Origin: JAYSFC01 sp041913505 | Lineage (GTDB): Bacteria > Pseudomonadota > Gammaproteobacteria > Burkholderiales > Burkholderiaceae_C | Direction of reading: 5' to 3' | Assembly: GCA_041913505.1 (NCBI GenBank) | Contig: JAYSFC010000108.1 | Location: forward strand, 1-13,616 | DNA length: 13,616 nucleotides | Shown: piece after piece, positions 11,860-13,616 of the stretch | How the letters are laid out: each line of letters opens with the position of its first letter | Numbering within the stretch: the first letter of the stretch is position 1 | The notes under the pieces: model-generated | Databases searched by the model: none | What the model was told of the DNA's origin: nothing | Seen by the model: the letters and a program-made list of their open reading frames with translations, nothing else | Made by a program: the position numbers and the translations under genes

Positions 11860-12507
11860 TCAGCGCACTTTCGGGCGGGCCAGCATCTCGGCCGTGCTGG
11901 TCTTGCGGTCGGTGTTGACGCGCTGAACATGGGGCCGCTCGGCCATGCGCGCGAGGTAGTCGCGCACCGGCAGGTGGGCCAGCATGTCCTGGCCATAGAT
12001 GATCTTCGTGGCAGCGCTCACGAGCGGCAGGTGCACCACCGCAGCGCAGTCGGCCAGCGTAAAGCGGTCGCCCGCGACGAACGGCGTGAAGTACGCGAGT
12101 TCGGAGAATGCGGCCACGTTCTTCTCGAGCTGGGTTCGCGTGTGGTCGCGCAGGCGTTCGCTCACGCTGCCGCCGAAGAACGCCTGCGGGTAGAGGTTGC
12201 GGGCCACCAGCTCCAGGTGCAGTTCCATGAAAGTGCACAGCTCACGCACCTTGGCAGCGCCGTACGGATCGGCCGGCACGAGGGGCGGCGTGGGGTAGGC
12301 GGCCTCGAGGTAGTCGACGATCACGGCCGATTCGCACAGCGGCCCCTCCTCGGTCAGCAGGTAGGGCACCTTGCCCAGAGGCGAGGCGGACAGATCGGTT
12401 TCACCGATCCAGGCCAGTTGCTCCTCGAAAGGCAGGCCCTTTTCGAGCAGCACGAGTTTGACCTTGTTGTAGTAGTTACTGGCGGAAAAGCCGCAAAGGG
12501 TGAGCAT
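11860..12507 (-). CDS. glutathione S-transferase family protein
   Basis: This 215-residue protein has a thioredoxin-like N-terminal domain (1-75) and an all-helical C-terminal domain (85-205). The first motif is GFSASNYYNKVKLVLLEKG, where a Ser or Tyr near residues 8-13 could activate glutathione. KVPYL holds the cis-proline (Pro48). ESAVIVDYL (59-67) binds the gamma-glutamyl part of glutathione. FTLADCAAVVHL carries the N-capping box of the C-terminal domain. The ATG at 12507 is preceded by CAGGAGA, and the length is normal for the family. It is the first gene of a two-gene minus-strand unit with the VOC protein, and is transcribed away from the copper chaperone gene. The substrate cannot be told. 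Confidence 0.9.
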   Translation of the reverse strand: MLTLCGFSASNYYNKVKLVLLEKGLPFEEQLAWIGETDLSASPLGKVPYLLTEEGPLCESAVIVDYLEAAYPTPPLVPADPYGAAKVRELCTFMELHLELVARNLYPQAFFGGSVSERLRDHTRTQLEKNVAAFSELAYFTPFVAGDRFTLADCAAVVHLPLVSAATKIIYGQDMLAHLPVRDYLARMAERPHVQRVNTDRKTSTAEMLARPKVR

Positions 12508-12578
12508 GCCGTGTCTCCTGGGCGTAAGTATCGTGGCGGCATGGTAGTGCAGTAGGCGGGCACGGGCGCGTCGCGCAA

Positions 12579-12606
12579 ATGACGCGGCGCAGGGGCCACC
12601 TACAAT
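12579..12606 (+). promoter_or_regulatory. candidate sigma-70 promoter of the copper chaperone gene
   Basis: ATGACG at 12579-12584 (four of six matches to TTGACA) and TACAAT at 12601-12606 (five of six matches to TATAAT) are separated by 16 bases. Transcription would start near 12613, just before the stem-loop and 80 bases before the ATG. Confidence 0.45.
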
Positions 12607-12622
12607 CGTCCGCATGGTCCTG

Positions 12623-12660
12623 CCGTGCCGGCCGCCACGCCTTTTGGTGGCGTGGCACGG
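12623..12660 (+). promoter_or_regulatory. long stem-loop in the 5' leader of the copper chaperone gene
   Basis: The outer arms CCGTGCC (12623-12629) and GGCACGG (12654-12660) and the inner arms CGCCAC (12633-12638) and GTGGCG (12647-12652) make a 13-bp stem. The stem has a small internal loop and an eight-base loop holding TTTT. It ends 34 bases before the ATG and leaves the AGGAGA site free. No U tract follows, so it is more likely an mRNA-stabilising or regulatory structure than a terminator. Confidence 0.45.
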
Positions 12661-12694
12661 ATTTCTGAACACCGATGATCGATAGGAGAACACC

Positions 12695-13204
12695 ATGAAC
12701 CTGCACCGTTGGACGGCGTCCCTGTGGATGGCTGCTGCCCTGTGGGCTGGCGCCGCCTCGGCACAGACCGCCGCTCCTGTGGCCGTGGACGGCGCCTGGG
12801 CCCGCGCGAGCGTGCCGGGCCAGAAGGCCACGGGCGCTTTCATGCGGCTGACGGCACGCGAAGCAACGCGCCTTGTGCGCGTGGACTCGCCCGCTGCGGG
12901 CGTGGCCGAAGTGCACGAGATGAAGATGGAGGAGGGCGTGATGAAGATGCGCGGCGTGCCCGGCCTTGATCTGCCGGCGGGCCAGGCCGTGGAGCTCAAG
13001 CCCGGCGGCTACCACGTGATGCTCATGGACCTCAAGGCGCCGCTGCCCAAGGGCGGCCACGTGCCGCTCACGCTCGTGTTCCGCGATGCCAAGGGCACCG
13101 AGAGCCAGTTGCAGCTGGACGTGCCCGTGGCCACCCAGGCGCCCGGTGCGGCGGCCACGGTGCCCGCCATGGGCCCTGGTGCGCACGGCGCCCAGAAGCA
13201 CTGA
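12695..13204 (+). CDS. periplasmic copper chaperone, PCu(A)C family
   Basis: This 169-residue secreted protein carries Cu(I) in the periplasm and in this family helps deliver copper to cytochrome c oxidase. A signal peptide covers residues 1-23 with likely cleavage after ASA. The metal motif fits the family pattern H-X10-M-X21-H-X-M exactly: His74, Met85, His107 and Met109, with extra methionines at 76, 78 and 83. The fold strands include GAWARASVPGQKATGAFMRL and GGYHVMLMDLK. The C-terminal 25 residues are a flexible Ala/Gly/Pro tail with a few His and Met. AGGAGA stands before the ATG. No Sco-type partner gene lies next to it in this window, although these genes often neighbour one. Confidence 0.92.
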   Translation: MNLHRWTASLWMAAALWAGAASAQTAAPVAVDGAWARASVPGQKATGAFMRLTAREATRLVRVDSPAAGVAEVHEMKMEEGVMKMRGVPGLDLPAGQAVELKPGGYHVMLMDLKAPLPKGGHVPLTLVFRDAKGTESQLQLDVPVATQAPGAAATVPAMGPGAHGAQKH

Positions 13205-13314
13205 GGCCCTGGCGCAATCCCGGCCCCCGCAACCGGCCGCGTTGGGGTAAGCTGCGGTGGCGCGGGTGCGCAGCCGCCCGAGCCCATCCACAGACCCCAC
13301 AGCGCGGAGCGGCC

Positions 13315-13616
13315 ATGAGCGACACCTCCTCTTTCGGTTTCGGCAAATTCGTCCCCGGTTTCGATTTCCTGCAGAACCTGGCCAAGGGTGCGGCCGACAG
13401 CATTCCGCAGTTGCCCAATCTCTCGAACTGGGTGGCGCCCACGATCAGCGTGGAGGAGCTGGAAAAGCGCATCGATGAGCTCAAGGCCGTGCAGTTCTGG
13501 CTTGAGCAGAACTCGCGCGCGCTGGCGGCCACCATCCAGGCGCTGGAGGTGCAGAAAATGACCCTGGCCACGCTCAAGGGCATGAACTTCAGCATGGGCG
13601 ACGTGGCCAACGCCTT
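13315..13616 (+). CDS. phaM: PhaM-type polyhydroxyalkanoate granule protein, 5' part
   Basis: The first 100 codons of a gene that runs off the window. The N-terminus GFGKFVPGFDFLQNLAKGAA, then PNLSNWVAPTISVEELEKRI, ELKAVQFWLEQN, and IQALEVQKMTLATLKGMNF match PhaM. PhaM is known from Ralstonia eutropha as an activator of PHA synthase that also links granules to DNA. The usual basic, alanine/lysine-rich DNA-binding tail would lie beyond the edge. GGAG at 13306-13309 is well placed before the ATG. It is downstream of the copper chaperone gene by 110 bases, with no clear terminator between, and is probably separately transcribed. It indicates that the host stores PHA. Confidence 0.87.
   Translation, partial: MSDTSSFGFGKFVPGFDFLQNLAKGAADSIPQLPNLSNWVAPTISVEELEKRIDELKAVQFWLEQNSRALAATIQALEVQKMTLATLKGMNFSMGDVANA

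Larger units (their letters stand above)
12508..12694. other. divergent promoter region between the GST and copper chaperone genes
   Basis: This 187-base gap serves two divergent genes. A fair plus-strand promoter lies at 12579-12606 and a long stem-loop at 12623-12660 falls inside the presumed leader of the copper chaperone mRNA. For the GST direction no convincing promoter was found; GATACT on the minus strand at about 12527-12532 is a weak -10 candidate. No copper-regulator box was recognised with confidence. Confidence 0.45.

Noticed and set aside
1..13616. A CRISPR array, tRNA, rRNA or phage attachment site
   Set aside because: No regularly spaced direct repeats, no cloverleaf or rRNA sequence and no integrase were seen on reading both strands.

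Overview
The window looks like chromosomal DNA of a motile, high-GC betaproteobacterium, most likely of the Comamonadaceae (Acidovorax/Alicycliphilus type). This is inferred from the protein families and codon bias: PhaM, an AsmA-family protein, a PCu(A)C chaperone, a 4-helix-bundle chemoreceptor and a COG3565-type VOC protein. No rRNA or tRNA gene was seen.

Layout. (1) 1-820: remains of an IS3-family insertion sequence on the minus strand. It has an intact orfA with an A7 frameshift site and an orfB cut off after the first catalytic Asp, probably by a second IS whose end lies near position 80. (2) 820-1132: a strong minus-strand terminator with no convincing gene behind it. (3) 1133-3211: an AsmA-family membrane protein. 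(4) 3212-4663: a patch of visibly lower GC with a minus-strand fusion of a GNAT acetyltransferase and an Rnk (GreA/GreB-like) domain, followed by a palindrome- and hairpin-rich non-coding stretch. (5) 4664-7208: a two-component system made of a MASE1-like/PAS/HisKA_2 histidine kinase and an ANTAR RNA-binding response regulator, with overlapping genes. (6) 7413-11332: a GGDEF-EAL protein and a methyl-accepting chemotaxis protein joined by an ATGA overlap. Their periplasmic sensor domains are clearly homologous. (7) 11412-12507, minus strand: a VOC/glyoxalase-fold protein and a glutathione S-transferase. (8) 12695 to the end, plus strand: a periplasmic copper chaperone and the start of phaM.

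How the genes may work together. Regions 5 and 6 form a 6.7-kb signalling block. The kinase and ANTAR regulator should control transcription elongation by binding RNA. The next transcription unit has twin sensors that would send the same kind of periplasmic signal both to c-di-GMP turnover and to the chemotaxis array. Hairpins lie both upstream of the kinase and between the regulator and the GGDEF-EAL gene. They are candidate ANTAR targets, but their loops do not match the published hexaloop consensus, so this link is a hypothesis. The rest of the window is ordinary housekeeping or accessory content.
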